From: Polynucleobacter sp. MWH-Loch1C5
Lineage (GTDB): Bacteria; Pseudomonadota; Gammaproteobacteria; Burkholderiales; Burkholderiaceae
Reading direction: 5' to 3'
Assembly: GCF_018881775.1 (NCBI RefSeq)
Contig: NZ_JACVPR010000001.1
Location: 1,444,318-1,508,317 of the forward strand
DNA: 64,000 bases
This document shows, piece after piece, positions 27,468 through 37,495 of the stretch (its first letter is position 1; each line of letters begins with the position of its first letter). The translations under genes and the position numbers were made by a program. Under the pieces are notes generated by a model. It searched no databases. It worked only from the letters and a program-made list of their open reading frames with translations, and had not been told where the DNA came from.

Positions 27468-28658
27468 ATGTCCAAAGCTTTTCAATGGGATGATCCTTTT
27501 CGCTTGAGTGAACAACTCTCAGAAGAGGAGCGCATGATTGCCCAGGCTGCACGTGATTACGCGCAGGGTCAGTTAGCCCCGCGCGTCTTGCAGTCCTTTC
27601 GTCAAGAAAAAACCGATATTGAAATCTTCCGTGAGATGGGCTCATTGGGCCTTTTAGGTGCGACAGTTGCGGAGCAATATGGTGGGGCTGGCTTAAGCTA
27701 TGTGGCCTATGGTCTGATTGCGCGAGAAGTCGAGCGAGTCGACTCGGGTTATCGCTCGATGTTGAGTGTGCAATCTTCACTAGTCATGTTGCCCATTGAG
27801 ACTTTTGGTACGGAGGTACAAAAGCAACGTTATTTACCCAAGCTAGCCACAGGTGAGTGGATAGGTTGTTTTGGTCTAACGGAACCTGATCATGGTTCAG
27901 ATCCGGCCGGTATGGTCACTCGTGCGAAGGCAGTCTCTGGTGGTTATGAAATCACGGGTAGCAAAATGTGGATTACCAATAGTCCGATTGCAGATGTCTT
28001 TGTGGTGTGGGCTAAATTGAAAGATGACAGCAGCGGTCGCGATGAGATTCGTGGCTTCATTTTAGAAAAGGGTATGCCTGGTTTATCAGCGCCCGCGGTG
28101 CACGGTAAAGTGGGTTTGCGCACTTCGATTACTGGTGAGATTGTGATGGATCGCGTGTGTGTCACTGAAGATGCCATCTTGCCTAATGTCAAAGGTCTGA
28201 AGGGGCCTTTTACTTGCTTAAACAGTGCGCGCTACGGTATTGCTTGGGGAGCGTTAGGCGCTGCCGAAGATTGTTGGCATCGCGCGCGCAATTATGTGTT
28301 GGAGCGTCAGCAGTTTGGTCAACCCTTAGCGGCTAATCAGTTAATTCAAGTCAAACTGGCAGATATGCAAACTGAAATTAGTATTGGTTTGCAAGCTTGT
28401 TTACGTTTGGGGCGTATGAAAGATGAGGGCAGTGATGCTGTTGAAATCACCTCCATCCTCAAACGTAACTCCTGTGGCAAGGCTTTGCACATTGCGCGCT
28501 TGGCACGCGATATGTTGGGGGGTAATGGCATTGCCGATGAGTACGGCGTGATTCGCCATCTGGTTAACTTAGAGGTCGTCAATACCTATGAAGGCACGCA
28601 TGATATTCATGCCTTGATACTTGGACGCGCCCAAACTGGCATACAAGCCTTCTTCTAA
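27468..28658 (+). CDS. gcdH: Acyl-CoA dehydrogenase, glutaryl-CoA dehydrogenase-like
   Basis: [95 protein letters not shown]. Confidence 0.9.
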   Translation: MSKAFQWDDPFRLSEQLSEEERMIAQAARDYAQGQLAPRVLQSFRQEKTDIEIFREMGSLGLLGATVAEQYGGAGLSYVAYGLIAREVERVDSGYRSMLSVQSSLVMLPIETFGTEVQKQRYLPKLATGEWIGCFGLTEPDHGSDPAGMVTRAKAVSGGYEITGSKMWITNSPIADVFVVWAKLKDDSSGRDEIRGFILEKGMPGLSAPAVHGKVGLRTSITGEIVMDRVCVTEDAILPNVKGLKGPFTCLNSARYGIAWGALGAAEDCWHRARNYVLERQQFGQPLAANQLIQVKLADMQTEISIGLQACLRLGRMKDEGSDAVEITSILKRNSCGKALHIARLARDMLGGNGIADEYGVIRHLVNLEVVNTYEGTHDIHALILGRAQTGIQAFF

Positions 28659-28659
28659 G

Positions 28660-29139
28660 ATGTTTTTACGTAAGCTTTTTTTATTGCTATGTTTCTTGAC
28701 TGCATCACACCCAGCCATTGCTTTGGAGGTGGGTGATGAACTGAAGCTCCCCGAGTTAAAAACAATTCAGGGAAAGGTTTTTACCCAAGCTGACTACAGC
28801 AAGCGATTTACGATCGTACAGATCTGGGCGACCACTTGCCCATTTTGTCGTTTTCAAAATAAAAACTTAGACGAGTTACTCAAAAAAATAGAGCCCAAGC
28901 AGGTGAATCTGATTTTGTTATCGGTCGATAAAAATACTAAAGTGGTTGAAGACTATTTAGAAAAGAATCAATATCGTTTTGATGTCGTGATGATGACCCC
29001 AGATTTGGCCAAGCGCTTTGGTAAACGCCGTTGGATTCCAGAGCTTTATGTCATCGATCCCAAAGGCAAGATCATTCAAAAGGACATGGGGCAGATGATC
29101 GATCTAGACGTTTATGACCTGGCGCGTTTTGCTCGTTAA
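28660..29139 (+). CDS. TlpA-like thioredoxin/redoxin, exported
   Basis: Signal peptide; IVQIWATTCPFCRFQNKNL (CPFC motif). Confidence 0.87.
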   Translation: MFLRKLFLLLCFLTASHPAIALEVGDELKLPELKTIQGKVFTQADYSKRFTIVQIWATTCPFCRFQNKNLDELLKKIEPKQVNLILLSVDKNTKVVEDYLEKNQYRFDVVMMTPDLAKRFGKRRWIPELYVIDPKGKIIQKDMGQMIDLDVYDLARFAR

Positions 29140-29155
29140 GCGAGAGTTGAAAAAT

Positions 29156-29183
29156 TTGAAATTGTAATGATGTGCATTACAAT
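29156..29183 (+). promoter_or_regulatory. Promoter and candidate HigA operator
   Basis: Perfect inverted repeat ATTGTAAT-N7-ATTACAAT (29161-29183) overlapping TTGAAA-N16-TACAAT. Confidence 0.6.
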
Positions 29184-29230
29184 TAATGGATGATTCAATC
29201 TTTCAGGCATAAAGGTTTAAGAGATTTTTT

Positions 29231-29467
29231 ATGAAGGGTACATATCAGGGAATACCGGCTCAGTGTGCCCCAAAAATTGAGCGCATCTTGGACTTATTGG
29301 ATTCTGCTGTAGAACCCACTTGTCTTAATATTGTGGGCTATAAGTTTCACGGCTTGAAAGGGTCTCGCAAAGGTACTTATGCTTTGTGGGTCACTGGAAA
29401 TTGGAGAGTCACTTTTCGATTTGATGGTGAAAATGCTATTGATGTAGATCTAGAGGACTATCACTAA
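29231..29467 (+). CDS. higB: HigB/RelE-type toxin
   Basis: LNIVGYKFHGLKGSRKGTYALWVTGNWRVTFRFDGENAIDVDLEDYH. Confidence 0.9.
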   Translation: MKGTYQGIPAQCAPKIERILDLLDSAVEPTCLNIVGYKFHGLKGSRKGTYALWVTGNWRVTFRFDGENAIDVDLEDYH

Positions 29468-29796
29468 TGACGAAAGCTAAAAAAAGTCTGCGACACCCTA
29501 ATCGAAGACCCACTCATCCAGGAGCTATATTGAGAGAAGATGTGCTGCCACAATTAGGCATTACTCAAACTGCCTTTGCTCTTCATTTGGGGGTGAGTCG
29601 CTTGACGGTTTCGGAGATCCTACTTGAAAAAAGAGGGGTTAGCGCAGAAATGGCGATTCGCTTGTCTAAAGTGATCGGCGGCTCCCCTCTGACATGGCTG
29701 CGCATGCAGGAGGCGGTTGATCTGTGGGAAGCCGAGCAAAAGCTAAAAACTCAAATTAAAAATAAGCTCACGCCGATTAAATTGCTTGCGGCCTAA
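29467..29796 (+). CDS. higA: HigA antitoxin, XRE family
   Basis: RRPTHPGAILREDVLPQLGITQTAFALHLGVSRLTVSEIL; starts on the higB stop. Confidence 0.93.
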   Translation: MTKAKKSLRHPNRRPTHPGAILREDVLPQLGITQTAFALHLGVSRLTVSEILLEKRGVSAEMAIRLSKVIGGSPLTWLRMQEAVDLWEAEQKLKTQIKNKLTPIKLLAA

Positions 29797-29922
29797 AGGC
29801 CTGAAATAACCTCAAGTTAAAAGTCATAAGCATATGCCAAATTCTTCTAAGAAAAACCCCACGGCGACGCACCCAACTCCTAGGCAGCATAAGACTTTTC
29901 AGGTCTAATACAGTTAGCAAAA

Positions 29923-29963
29923 GAACCTAATTTTAGGGTTAAACCCGTAGGGTTTTTTGGTTC
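29923..29963 (+). terminator. Hairpin plus T-tract between higA and the cytochrome gene; terminator or attenuator
   Basis: AAACCC-gta-GGGTTT-TTT (29941-29958) nested in GAACC/GGTTC; an upstream AGGGTT could compete. Confidence 0.55.
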
Positions 29964-30002
29964 ACTAGCTTTTATGATGGAGAAGTTCTTAGGGAGGAGT
30001 TT

Positions 30003-30350
30003 ATGACGAAACATTTCAAGTCGATCAAGCCTGTGATTGCAGGTTTTGCAGTGAGTGTGTTGGCACTGTCTGCCACAGCACAAGCGCAAACTTTACAAGT
30101 CAAGCAATGGGTGGCTTCCTGTGCTGCTTGCCACGGTACAGATGGTTATTCAGAAGGTGGTATGGCGAGTCTTGCCGGACAAAAAAAGTCAGACCTCATT
30201 GAAAAGATGAATGATTACAAATCAGGTAAGCGTGTGGCGACCATCATGCATCAATTGGCCAAGGGTTATACCGACGAGCAAATCGAGCAAATTGCTGCTT
30301 ACTACGCCGCTTTGCCTCATCAGAAACCTGCTGCAAAGCCAGCTAAATAA
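30003..30350 (+). CDS. fccA: Exported c-type cytochrome, probable sulfide dehydrogenase cytochrome subunit
   Basis: Signal peptide; CAACHGTDGYSEGGMASLAGQ; adjacent flavoprotein gene. Confidence 0.82.
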   Translation: MTKHFKSIKPVIAGFAVSVLALSATAQAQTLQVKQWVASCAACHGTDGYSEGGMASLAGQKKSDLIEKMNDYKSGKRVATIMHQLAKGYTDEQIEQIAAYYAALPHQKPAAKPAK

Positions 30351-30364
30351 TAAAAAAGGAGTTC

Positions 30365-31645
30365 ATGATGCAAAGACGACAATTTATACAAATCGCCGGT
30401 GCTAGTGCGATTGCTACGACTTTAGCGGGCTGTGCCTCTACCAAGATCGATGCCAAAGGAGCTAAGGTTGTTGTAGTGGGTGGTGGTTATGGCGGTGCTA
30501 CGGCTGCAAAATATGTGCGAAAGTTCTCCAATTACACAGCGGATGTGACGCTGATTGAGCCGAATCAAAACTTTATTTCTTGCCCGCTCTCTAATTTAGT
30601 TTTGGGCGGCAGCCGCAAGATTGAAGATCTCACAGTCAGTTATGAGGGCCTGCGTAAAAATCACGGTGTTAACCTCGTACGTGACTCTGTAGTCTCAGTG
30701 GACGTTGCTAAGCGCCAAGTTCGTTTAGCAGGCGGTGCCTCATTGTTTTACGATCGCTTGATCGTTTCCCCGGGTATTGATTTGGTGTATGACAAATTAC
30801 CGGGCATGTTAAAGCCGGGTGCTCAAGACGAAGTCTTGCATGCTTGGAAAGCAGGCCCACAGACCGTCGCTCTCAGAAAACAGCTCGAGAGCATGAAAAA
30901 CGGTGGTGTTTTTGCTATTTCAATCCCATTGGCTCCATACCGTTGCCCTCCTGGACCTTATGAGCGTGCTTGCCAAGTGGCTGAGTACATTCAGCAAAAT
31001 AAGCCGAAGAGCAAAGTGCTTATCTTGGATGCCAATGATGATGTGACCTCTAAGCCGGGTCTCTTCAAACTTGCATGGTCACGCCGTTATCAAGGTTTGG
31101 TTGAGTATCGTCCTAAGCACAACTTGGTGGATGTGGATGTCAAGACGAAGACTTTGAAGTTTGAGTTCAACGACGACATCAAAGCCGATGTATTGAACGT
31201 TTTGCCGATGATGCGTGCGGGTTCGATTGCTGTCAAAACCGGTTTGGCCAATATGAACAATCGTTGGTGTGAGGTTGACTTCCTGACTTTTGAGTCCAAA
31301 GTTGCCCCGAATGTGCATGTCTTGGGTGATGCGATTCAGATTGCCCCAGGTATGCCGAAGTCTGGCCATATGGCTAACCAGCACGGTAAGACTTGTGCGG
31401 CTGCCGTAGTTGCTATCTTGAGTGGTGCTGAAGTCAGCCAAATGCCGGTGTATAACAACACTTGCTATAGCTTCGTTTCAGCGACTGAAGTGGTACACGT
31501 GGCTAGCGTTCACCGTTACGATGCTGAAAAGCGCACCATGGTGACTGTACCTGGATCGGGTGGTGTCTCAACAGCCGCTAATCCATTAGAAGGTGAGTAC
31601 GCGAATGCATGGGCACGTAATATCTGGGCCGATATGTTGACCTAA
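30365..31645 (+). CDS. fccB: Flavocytochrome c sulfide dehydrogenase flavoprotein subunit
   Basis: RRQFIQIAGASAIATTLAGC leader, VVVVGGGYGGATAAKYVRKFS, CPLSNLVLGGSRKIEDL, GDAIQIAPGMPKSGHMANQHGK. Confidence 0.9.
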   Translation: MMQRRQFIQIAGASAIATTLAGCASTKIDAKGAKVVVVGGGYGGATAAKYVRKFSNYTADVTLIEPNQNFISCPLSNLVLGGSRKIEDLTVSYEGLRKNHGVNLVRDSVVSVDVAKRQVRLAGGASLFYDRLIVSPGIDLVYDKLPGMLKPGAQDEVLHAWKAGPQTVALRKQLESMKNGGVFAISIPLAPYRCPPGPYERACQVAEYIQQNKPKSKVLILDANDDVTSKPGLFKLAWSRRYQGLVEYRPKHNLVDVDVKTKTLKFEFNDDIKADVLNVLPMMRAGSIAVKTGLANMNNRWCEVDFLTFESKVAPNVHVLGDAIQIAPGMPKSGHMANQHGKTCAAAVVAILSGAEVSQMPVYNNTCYSFVSATEVVHVASVHRYDAEKRTMVTVPGSGGVSTAANPLEGEYANAWARNIWADMLT

Positions 31646-31667
31646 GATATGCTGTGAACCGATGTAT

Positions 31668-31693
31668 AAAAAAGACCCTGCGGGGTCTTTTTT
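31668..31693. terminator. Bidirectional Rho-independent terminator
   Basis: AAAAAAGACCC-tgcg-GGGTCTTTTTT. Confidence 0.9.
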
Positions 31694-31707
31694 ATTGATC
31701 GTCATGT

Positions 31708-33024
31708 TTACTTTTTAGTTTTTTGCAAATACTGCGCGTCTAGCTCACGCAAAAAAGCCATTTTCTCGGCGATTTTGCCTTCCAGACCCCGTTCGGTCGG
31801 CTGGTACCAACGCGGTTCAGTCATATTCTCTGGCAGATATTGTTCCCCTGCAGCGTAGGCATGCGCTTCGTCGTGCGCATAGCGGTAGGTACGCCCATGA
31901 CCGAGTTCTGACATGAGTTTTGTCGGGGCATTACGTAAATGCAGAGGTACTTCAGCGCTACCATGATTTTTTACATAGGCCATCGCTTGATTGAAAGCTT
32001 GATAAGCGGCATTACTCTTAGGGGCAATTGCTAGATAGATGGCTGCCTCTCCGAGAGCTAATTCTCCTTCGGGGCTTCCTAATCGTTCATAGGTCAGGGC
32101 GGCATCGTTGGCAATTTGTAGAGCGCGCGGATCGGCTAAGCCAATATCTTCCCATGCCATACGAATCAGGCGCCGGGCCAGATATTTAGGATCAACGCCG
32201 CCATCGAGCATGCGGCATAGCCAATATAAAGCGGCATCAGGATTGGAGCCGCGCACGGATTTATGCAGAGCGGAGATTTGATCGTAGAACTGGTCTCCAC
32301 CTTTATCAAAGCGCCGTGAGCTCGCGCCCATCACGCTCTGTAGCCAAGGGACTTCAATAGTTTTAATTTGAGCTTGAGTCGCTGCGCTGAAAACTTGTTC
32401 GCAGACATTGAGTAGGCGTCGGCCGTCGCCATCTGCGCTCGCGATTAAAAACGTCTGCGCCTCGGGTGTAAGAGGTGGACTCTCTGGCATTGCGGCGCGG
32501 GCGCGTTCTAGCAATAGTCTTAATTCATCATCGCTGAGGGCTTGCAAAACATAGACTTGTGCCCGAGAGAGCAGTGCTGAGTTCACTTCAAACGATGGGT
32601 TTTCTGTAGTTGCGCCAATGAAGGTCACTAAACCGGATTCGACAAAGGGCAATAGCGCATCTTGTTGAGATTTATTAAAACGATGAATTTCATCAATAAA
32701 GAGGATGCTAGGTCGCCCCTGTTGTGCAATCACCGCTTGCGCTTCTTCAATAGCGGCACGTATTTCTTTAACACCTGCTAGCACGGCAGATAGGGCAATA
32801 AAGTGGGCTCCAAAAGCATCGGCACACAGACGCGCCAAAGTCGTTTTACCCACGCCCGGTGGACCCCAGAAAATCATCGAATGAGCCTGGGCCGATGCAA
32901 AAGCCAGGCCGAGCGCTTGCTCAGGACCTAATAAATGGCTTTGTCCAACGACTTCACTGATGTGTTGGGGACGTAGACGCTCTGCTAAGGGGATATGAGG
33001 CGGTGTTTGCGGAAAAAGACTCAT
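31708..33024 (-). CDS. rarA: Replication-associated recombination protein A
   Basis: [68 protein letters not shown]. Confidence 0.95.
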   Translation of the reverse strand: MSLFPQTPPHIPLAERLRPQHISEVVGQSHLLGPEQALGLAFASAQAHSMIFWGPPGVGKTTLARLCADAFGAHFIALSAVLAGVKEIRAAIEEAQAVIAQQGRPSILFIDEIHRFNKSQQDALLPFVESGLVTFIGATTENPSFEVNSALLSRAQVYVLQALSDDELRLLLERARAAMPESPPLTPEAQTFLIASADGDGRRLLNVCEQVFSAATQAQIKTIEVPWLQSVMGASSRRFDKGGDQFYDQISALHKSVRGSNPDAALYWLCRMLDGGVDPKYLARRLIRMAWEDIGLADPRALQIANDAALTYERLGSPEGELALGEAAIYLAIAPKSNAAYQAFNQAMAYVKNHGSAEVPLHLRNAPTKLMSELGHGRTYRYAHDEAHAYAAGEQYLPENMTEPRWYQPTERGLEGKIAEKMAFLRELDAQYLQKTKK

Positions 33025-33105
33025 AACGCAATTTAAACACAGGCAGTCATGGCGAAGTCAATTTAGCTGATTACAATAGCTAGTCTTCGTAAAGTTAGGT
33101 TAAGT

Positions 33106-33645
33106 ATGTCAAATCTACAAGAAAAAACAGGCTTAGAAAAAATGAAACCATTGCCGCGTTGGATTTTTATGAGTCGTTGGTTACAGGCGCCTTTATATAT
33201 TGGCCTGATCGTGGCCCAAGCCGTCTATGTGTACCAGTTCTGGAATGAGTTGGTGCATTTGATTGGCATGATTTCCACGAAAGGTGGTGTCACTGAAACA
33301 GAAATCATGCTGATTGTCCTGGGCTTGATTGACGTCGTGATGATTTCTAATTTGTTAGTGATGGTGATTGTGGGCGGTTGGGAAACCTTTGTCTCGCGCA
33401 TGGAGTTAGAGCATCACCCTGATCAACCGGAGTGGCTCTCGCATGTTAATGCGGGTGTGCTCAAGGTCAAGTTAGCCACTGCGATTATCGGAATCTCATC
33501 AATCCATTTGCTCAAGACCTTTATCAATGCCGATAGTATCGACGATAAAACGCTGCTCTGGCAGACCGTGATTCATATCACTTTTGTGGTTTCTGCCTTG
33601 GCGATTGCCTACACAGAAAAGCTTTTACATCGCGAGCATCATTAA
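33106..33645 (+). CDS. TIGR00645/YqhA family membrane protein
   Basis: SRWLQAPLYIGLIVAQAVYVYQFWNEL; LVMVIVGGWETFVSRM. Confidence 0.9.
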   Translation: MSNLQEKTGLEKMKPLPRWIFMSRWLQAPLYIGLIVAQAVYVYQFWNELVHLIGMISTKGGVTETEIMLIVLGLIDVVMISNLLVMVIVGGWETFVSRMELEHHPDQPEWLSHVNAGVLKVKLATAIIGISSIHLLKTFINADSIDDKTLLWQTVIHITFVVSALAIAYTEKLLHREHH

Positions 33646-33710
33646 ATATAGAAGGCTTTAGGACTCTTAGAGCGAAAAAACATACAGCACAAAAAGAAAA
33701 AGTAATTATC

Positions 33711-33739
33711 AAGGGGCACATCAGTGCCCCTTATTGTTT
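33711..33739. terminator. Rho-independent terminator
   Basis: AAGGGGCAC-atca-GTGCCCCTT then attgttt; A-rich upstream. Confidence 0.85.
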
Positions 33740-33779
33740 GAGCCCTAAAAAGAGTAAGAACAGACTCTTAATGATCTAC

Positions 33780-34247
33780 TCAGAACTGGCGCAAACTCAA
33801 ACCTGCCCAGATCAGCGAGGCTGAGGCAATCACCGTCAGAATCGTGCGCATTTTCAAAAAGTCTTGTAGGTAAGCCGCATCGCTAATTAAGTGACGATAT
33901 TGGCTACGATCAACGGCGAGCGCTAATAAGAGTGTGGCAGCTACACCAAAGTAGCCTAAAGAAAATGGCATATGTAAGCAGGCCCAGGCGAGGAGGGCCG
34001 GCACAATACCCCATAGCCAAGCACCACGATCACGCCAAAAGTTGTGGCTGAGCTGATTGGATTGTGGACCTAGGACCAGGCCCCAATGAATCGCCCCTAC
34101 AAAAGAGGCAATGGTCGCGCCATAAATAAATAATGAGTTGGCTGCCCAGAAGTCAATCGGTGGCTCGCCAAATTGCACCAAGGCACTGAGTGCAATAAAA
34201 GGGATTAATCCTGCGTATCCTAGAAATTTTGTAATGGGCGCTAACAT
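33780..34247 (-). CDS. DUF3429 domain-containing membrane protein
   Basis: LGYAGLIPFIALSALV, LFIYGATIASFVGAIHWGLVL. Confidence 0.88.
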   Translation of the reverse strand: MLAPITKFLGYAGLIPFIALSALVQFGEPPIDFWAANSLFIYGATIASFVGAIHWGLVLGPQSNQLSHNFWRDRGAWLWGIVPALLAWACLHMPFSLGYFGVAATLLLALAVDRSQYRHLISDAAYLQDFLKMRTILTVIASASLIWAGLSLRQF

Positions 34248-34267
34248 GGGGTCAGAGTGTAATGGGC

Positions 34268-35119
34268 TTATGAATAAGTGTAAACGCCTCGACCGGTTTT
34301 GCGCCCTAGATATCCGGCTGCAACCAACTCGCGTAATAATGGGCAGGGGCGATATTTGGAATCATTGAAGTTGGCCATATAGACTTCCATCACGGCTAAA
34401 CAAGTATCCAGACCAATCATATCGGCTAAAGCTAGAGGGCCAATGGGATGATTGCAACCCAGTTTCATGCCGGCATCGATATCTTCGGGGTTGGCGACAC
34501 CTTCGGCCAGGACAAAGAAAGCCTCATTGATCATCGGGATTAGGATGCGGTTGACCACAAAGCCTGGGGCATTTTTTACAGTAATCGGCTCTTTACCTAG
34601 AGCGCGAGCCATGTTTTGCACGGCGGCATGGGTCGCATCTGAAGTCTGCAGACCGCGAATAATCTCAACCAAGGCCATGAGTGGCACTGGATTAAAGAAA
34701 TGCATGCCGATAAAGCGTTCAGGGTATTTGATTTGTGCTGCTAATTCTGTGATCGAGATTGATGAAGTGTTGCTGGCAATGATGACATCAGGGCTCACAA
34801 CCTCCTGTAGTTGCTGCAAAATTTTGACCTTCAAGTCTTTATTTTCAGTCGCTGCCTCAATCACGATTTGGCAATGGGCAAAATCCACATAATTCGTGCT
34901 GCCTTGAATCTTGGCTAAAGCAGCGCTTTTATCGGAAGCGCTGATTTTATCTTTCTTGATCAGGCGCTCGAGGCTATCACTGATTGTTTTGATGCCGCGC
35001 TCAAGCGCTGTTTGATGAATGTCAACCATGACCACCTCAAGCCCAGCCACTGCGCAAGCCTGTGCAATACCATTGCCCATCGTGCCCGCGCCAATCACAC
35101 CCACTCGCTTTATGCTCAT
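34268..35119 (-). CDS. 3-hydroxybutyryl-CoA dehydrogenase
   Basis: VGVIGAGTMGNGIAQACAVAGLEVVMVD, GMHFFNPVPLMALVEII, GRKTGRGVYTY. Confidence 0.94.
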   Translation of the reverse strand: MSIKRVGVIGAGTMGNGIAQACAVAGLEVVMVDIHQTALERGIKTISDSLERLIKKDKISASDKSAALAKIQGSTNYVDFAHCQIVIEAATENKDLKVKILQQLQEVVSPDVIIASNTSSISITELAAQIKYPERFIGMHFFNPVPLMALVEIIRGLQTSDATHAAVQNMARALGKEPITVKNAPGFVVNRILIPMINEAFFVLAEGVANPEDIDAGMKLGCNHPIGPLALADMIGLDTCLAVMEVYMANFNDSKYRPCPLLRELVAAGYLGRKTGRGVYTYS

Positions 35120-35236
35120 CTTGATCTAACCTAATTAATAAAAGAATAGCCACAGTTTAAGGCCCCGAGGGTTTCACGAAACTGAATCGGCTCGGTAATT
35201 TTCAATTCTGGTTGAGCCTTCATGGATAATGGGGGC

Positions 35237-36103
35237 ATGAAGAACGCAGGATTCATTCTTAAGATTGTGTGCCCGGATCAACCGGGCATTGTTTATGCGG
35301 TCAGCCAATTCTTATTTCAGAAGGGCGCCAATATCATCGACTCCGCCCAATTCAGTGACCGTTTTACAGGCCGTTTTTTTATGCGTGTACATTTTGAGGC
35401 AGCTCAAGCAAAACTGGACCTGCAGAACTTAGAGCGAGACTTTCAGAGTATTGCCCAAGAAAAAGCCATGCAAGCAGAGTTTTTTAGTGATGCAGTCAAG
35501 CCGCGCGTTTTGATTATGGTCTCTAAGTTAGGGCATTGTTTAAACGATCTCTTGTTTCGCGCCCAAAGCCAACAATTACCCATAGATATCGCAGCGGTTG
35601 TTTCCAATCATGAAGACTTCAAGCCTTTGGTAGAGAGTTATCAAATTCCTTTTTACTGTTTACCCTTGAGTGATCAATCCGATCCCCGTAAAAGTGAGCA
35701 AGAAGCATTTTTACTGAATTTGATAGAAGAGCAAGCGATTGATTTAGTCGTACTGGCGCGCTATATGCAAATTCTGTCCAATGATTTGTGTGAGCGATTA
35801 TCAGGTCGCGTCATTAATATTCATCATTCCTTCTTGCCTAGTTTCAAAGGCGCGCGTCCGTATCTACAAGCACACCAACGCGGGGTGAAGTTAATCGGTG
35901 CGACTGCCCATTACGTTACTGCTGATTTGGATGAGGGCCCCATTATTGAGCAGGGGGTGGCACGCGTGGATCACACGATGGATCCCGAACAATTGGCGGC
36001 CATTGGTCGTGACGTGGAGTGTATGGCATTAGCAAAAGCGGTGCGTTGGCATGCTGAGCATCGGATTTTGCTCAATGGTCAAAGTACTGTGGTCTTTCAA
36101 TAA
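35237..36103 (+). CDS. purU: Formyltetrahydrofolate deformylase
   Basis: ACT-like N-terminus; INIHHSFLPSFKGARPYLQAHQRGVKLIGATAHYVTADLDEGPIIEQ. Confidence 0.95.
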   Translation: MKNAGFILKIVCPDQPGIVYAVSQFLFQKGANIIDSAQFSDRFTGRFFMRVHFEAAQAKLDLQNLERDFQSIAQEKAMQAEFFSDAVKPRVLIMVSKLGHCLNDLLFRAQSQQLPIDIAAVVSNHEDFKPLVESYQIPFYCLPLSDQSDPRKSEQEAFLLNLIEEQAIDLVVLARYMQILSNDLCERLSGRVINIHHSFLPSFKGARPYLQAHQRGVKLIGATAHYVTADLDEGPIIEQGVARVDHTMDPEQLAAIGRDVECMALAKAVRWHAEHRILLNGQSTVVFQ

Positions 36104-36115
36104 GAGACATCATTT

Positions 36116-36760
36116 ATGGAATTCAATCTGATTGATTTGTTTTTACACCTCGATAAACACCTCGCAGCAGTGGTACAAGCTTGGGGTCCTTGGGTGTATG
36201 CACTGTTGTTTGCCATCATTTTTGTAGAGACCGGGTTGGTGGTCATGCCATTTTTACCTGGGGACTCCTTGCTCTTTGTAGCGGGTGCGATCGCTGCAGT
36301 AGGCGGCATGAGTTTGCCTTTACTGATTATCTTGCTGATTATTGCGGCGATTTTGGGTGATGCCGTCAACTACTCGGTCGGCCGTTGGTTTGGACCGCGC
36401 GTATTTGCATGGGAAAACTCACGTTTTTTTAATCGAGATGCCTTTGATAAGACTCATGCCTTTTATGAAAAACATGGTCCGATCACGATTGTGATTGGGC
36501 GCTTTTTGCCCTTCATTCGGACTTTTGCGCCTTTTGTCGCAGGCGTGGCGCATATGTCTTACCCTAAATTTGCCACTTATAACGTTCTCGGTGGCGTCAT
36601 CTGGGTGGGTAGCTTGACCACCCTGGGCTACCTCTTAGGTGAGCACCCTTGGGTCAAGCAAAACTTCTCTATCGTTGCTTTAGCGATGATCATCATTCCT
36701 GGCTTGCCGGCAGTTTGGGTTTTTATAAAAACTCTTCTCGAAAAACGTCAAGCCAAGTAG
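36116..36760 (+). CDS. DedA family membrane protein
   Basis: FVETGLVVMPFLPGDSLLFVAGAIA; GRFLPFIRTFAPFVAGVAHM. Confidence 0.94.
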   Translation: MEFNLIDLFLHLDKHLAAVVQAWGPWVYALLFAIIFVETGLVVMPFLPGDSLLFVAGAIAAVGGMSLPLLIILLIIAAILGDAVNYSVGRWFGPRVFAWENSRFFNRDAFDKTHAFYEKHGPITIVIGRFLPFIRTFAPFVAGVAHMSYPKFATYNVLGGVIWVGSLTTLGYLLGEHPWVKQNFSIVALAMIIIPGLPAVWVFIKTLLEKRQAK

Positions 36761-36765
36761 ATGTG

Positions 36766-37482
36766 CTACTTACGCTGTTGGTATTGAGTCTTACCGTAGA
36801 GATTTTCACGCGCCTTATCGTCTAAGAGGGGCTTACGTAAATTGGTCAGTACCTCAACCCCGCGCATCACCGCCGGTCTTGCAGCAATTTCTTCATGCCA
36901 ACGTAGAACGTGCGGAAACTCTTCGAGTGTTAGACCTTGGTTTTTCCAGGAGCGGGTCCAAGGAAAGATTGCAATATCCGCAATGGTGTACTGCTTGCCA
37001 GCAATATAGGCAGTTTTAGACAATTGTTTGTCGATCACACCATACAGACGTCGCGTTTCATTGGTATAACGATCAATCGCATATTGAATTTTTTCAGGCG
37101 CATAAATGCGGAAGTGGTGTGTTTGTCCGAGCATCGGACCAAAGCCACCCATTTGGAACATCAGCCATTGCAAGACATTGAATTTATCTCGGTCTGAGCG
37201 TGGCATGAATAAACCGGTTTTACTCGCGAGATAAACTAAGATGGCGCCGGACTCAAACACGGAAATTGGTTTGCCATCGGGGCCCTGAGGGTCGACCAAG
37301 GCGGGGATTTTATTATTGGGGCTGATCTTCAAAAAGTCAGGCTTAAATTGATCGCCCGCGCCAATATCAATCGGGTGCGCGAGCCAATCTTGACCTAGGC
37401 GATAGCCACATTCCTCCATCATGATGTGTACTTTGTGGCCATTAGGCGTAGCCCAGCTATAAACATCGATCATCTTTTTCAT
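36766..37482 (-). CDS. Glutathione S-transferase family protein (YfcG/YghU-like)
   Basis: MIDVYSWATPNGHKVHIMMEECG; PNNKIPALVDPQGPDGKPISVFESGAILVYLA. Confidence 0.9.
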   Translation of the reverse strand: MKKMIDVYSWATPNGHKVHIMMEECGYRLGQDWLAHPIDIGAGDQFKPDFLKISPNNKIPALVDPQGPDGKPISVFESGAILVYLASKTGLFMPRSDRDKFNVLQWLMFQMGGFGPMLGQTHHFRIYAPEKIQYAIDRYTNETRRLYGVIDKQLSKTAYIAGKQYTIADIAIFPWTRSWKNQGLTLEEFPHVLRWHEEIAARPAVMRGVEVLTNLRKPLLDDKARENLYGKTQYQQRK

Positions 37483-37495
37483 GAGGTCTCCTGAT

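Noticed and set aside
29835-29909. 24-codon ORF MPNSSKKNPTATHPTPRQHKTFQV and an opposite-strand frame ending EKSYAA, briefly considered as a tmRNA-tag-like signal
   Set aside because: No tRNA-like domain, no RBS, no tmRNA core sequences
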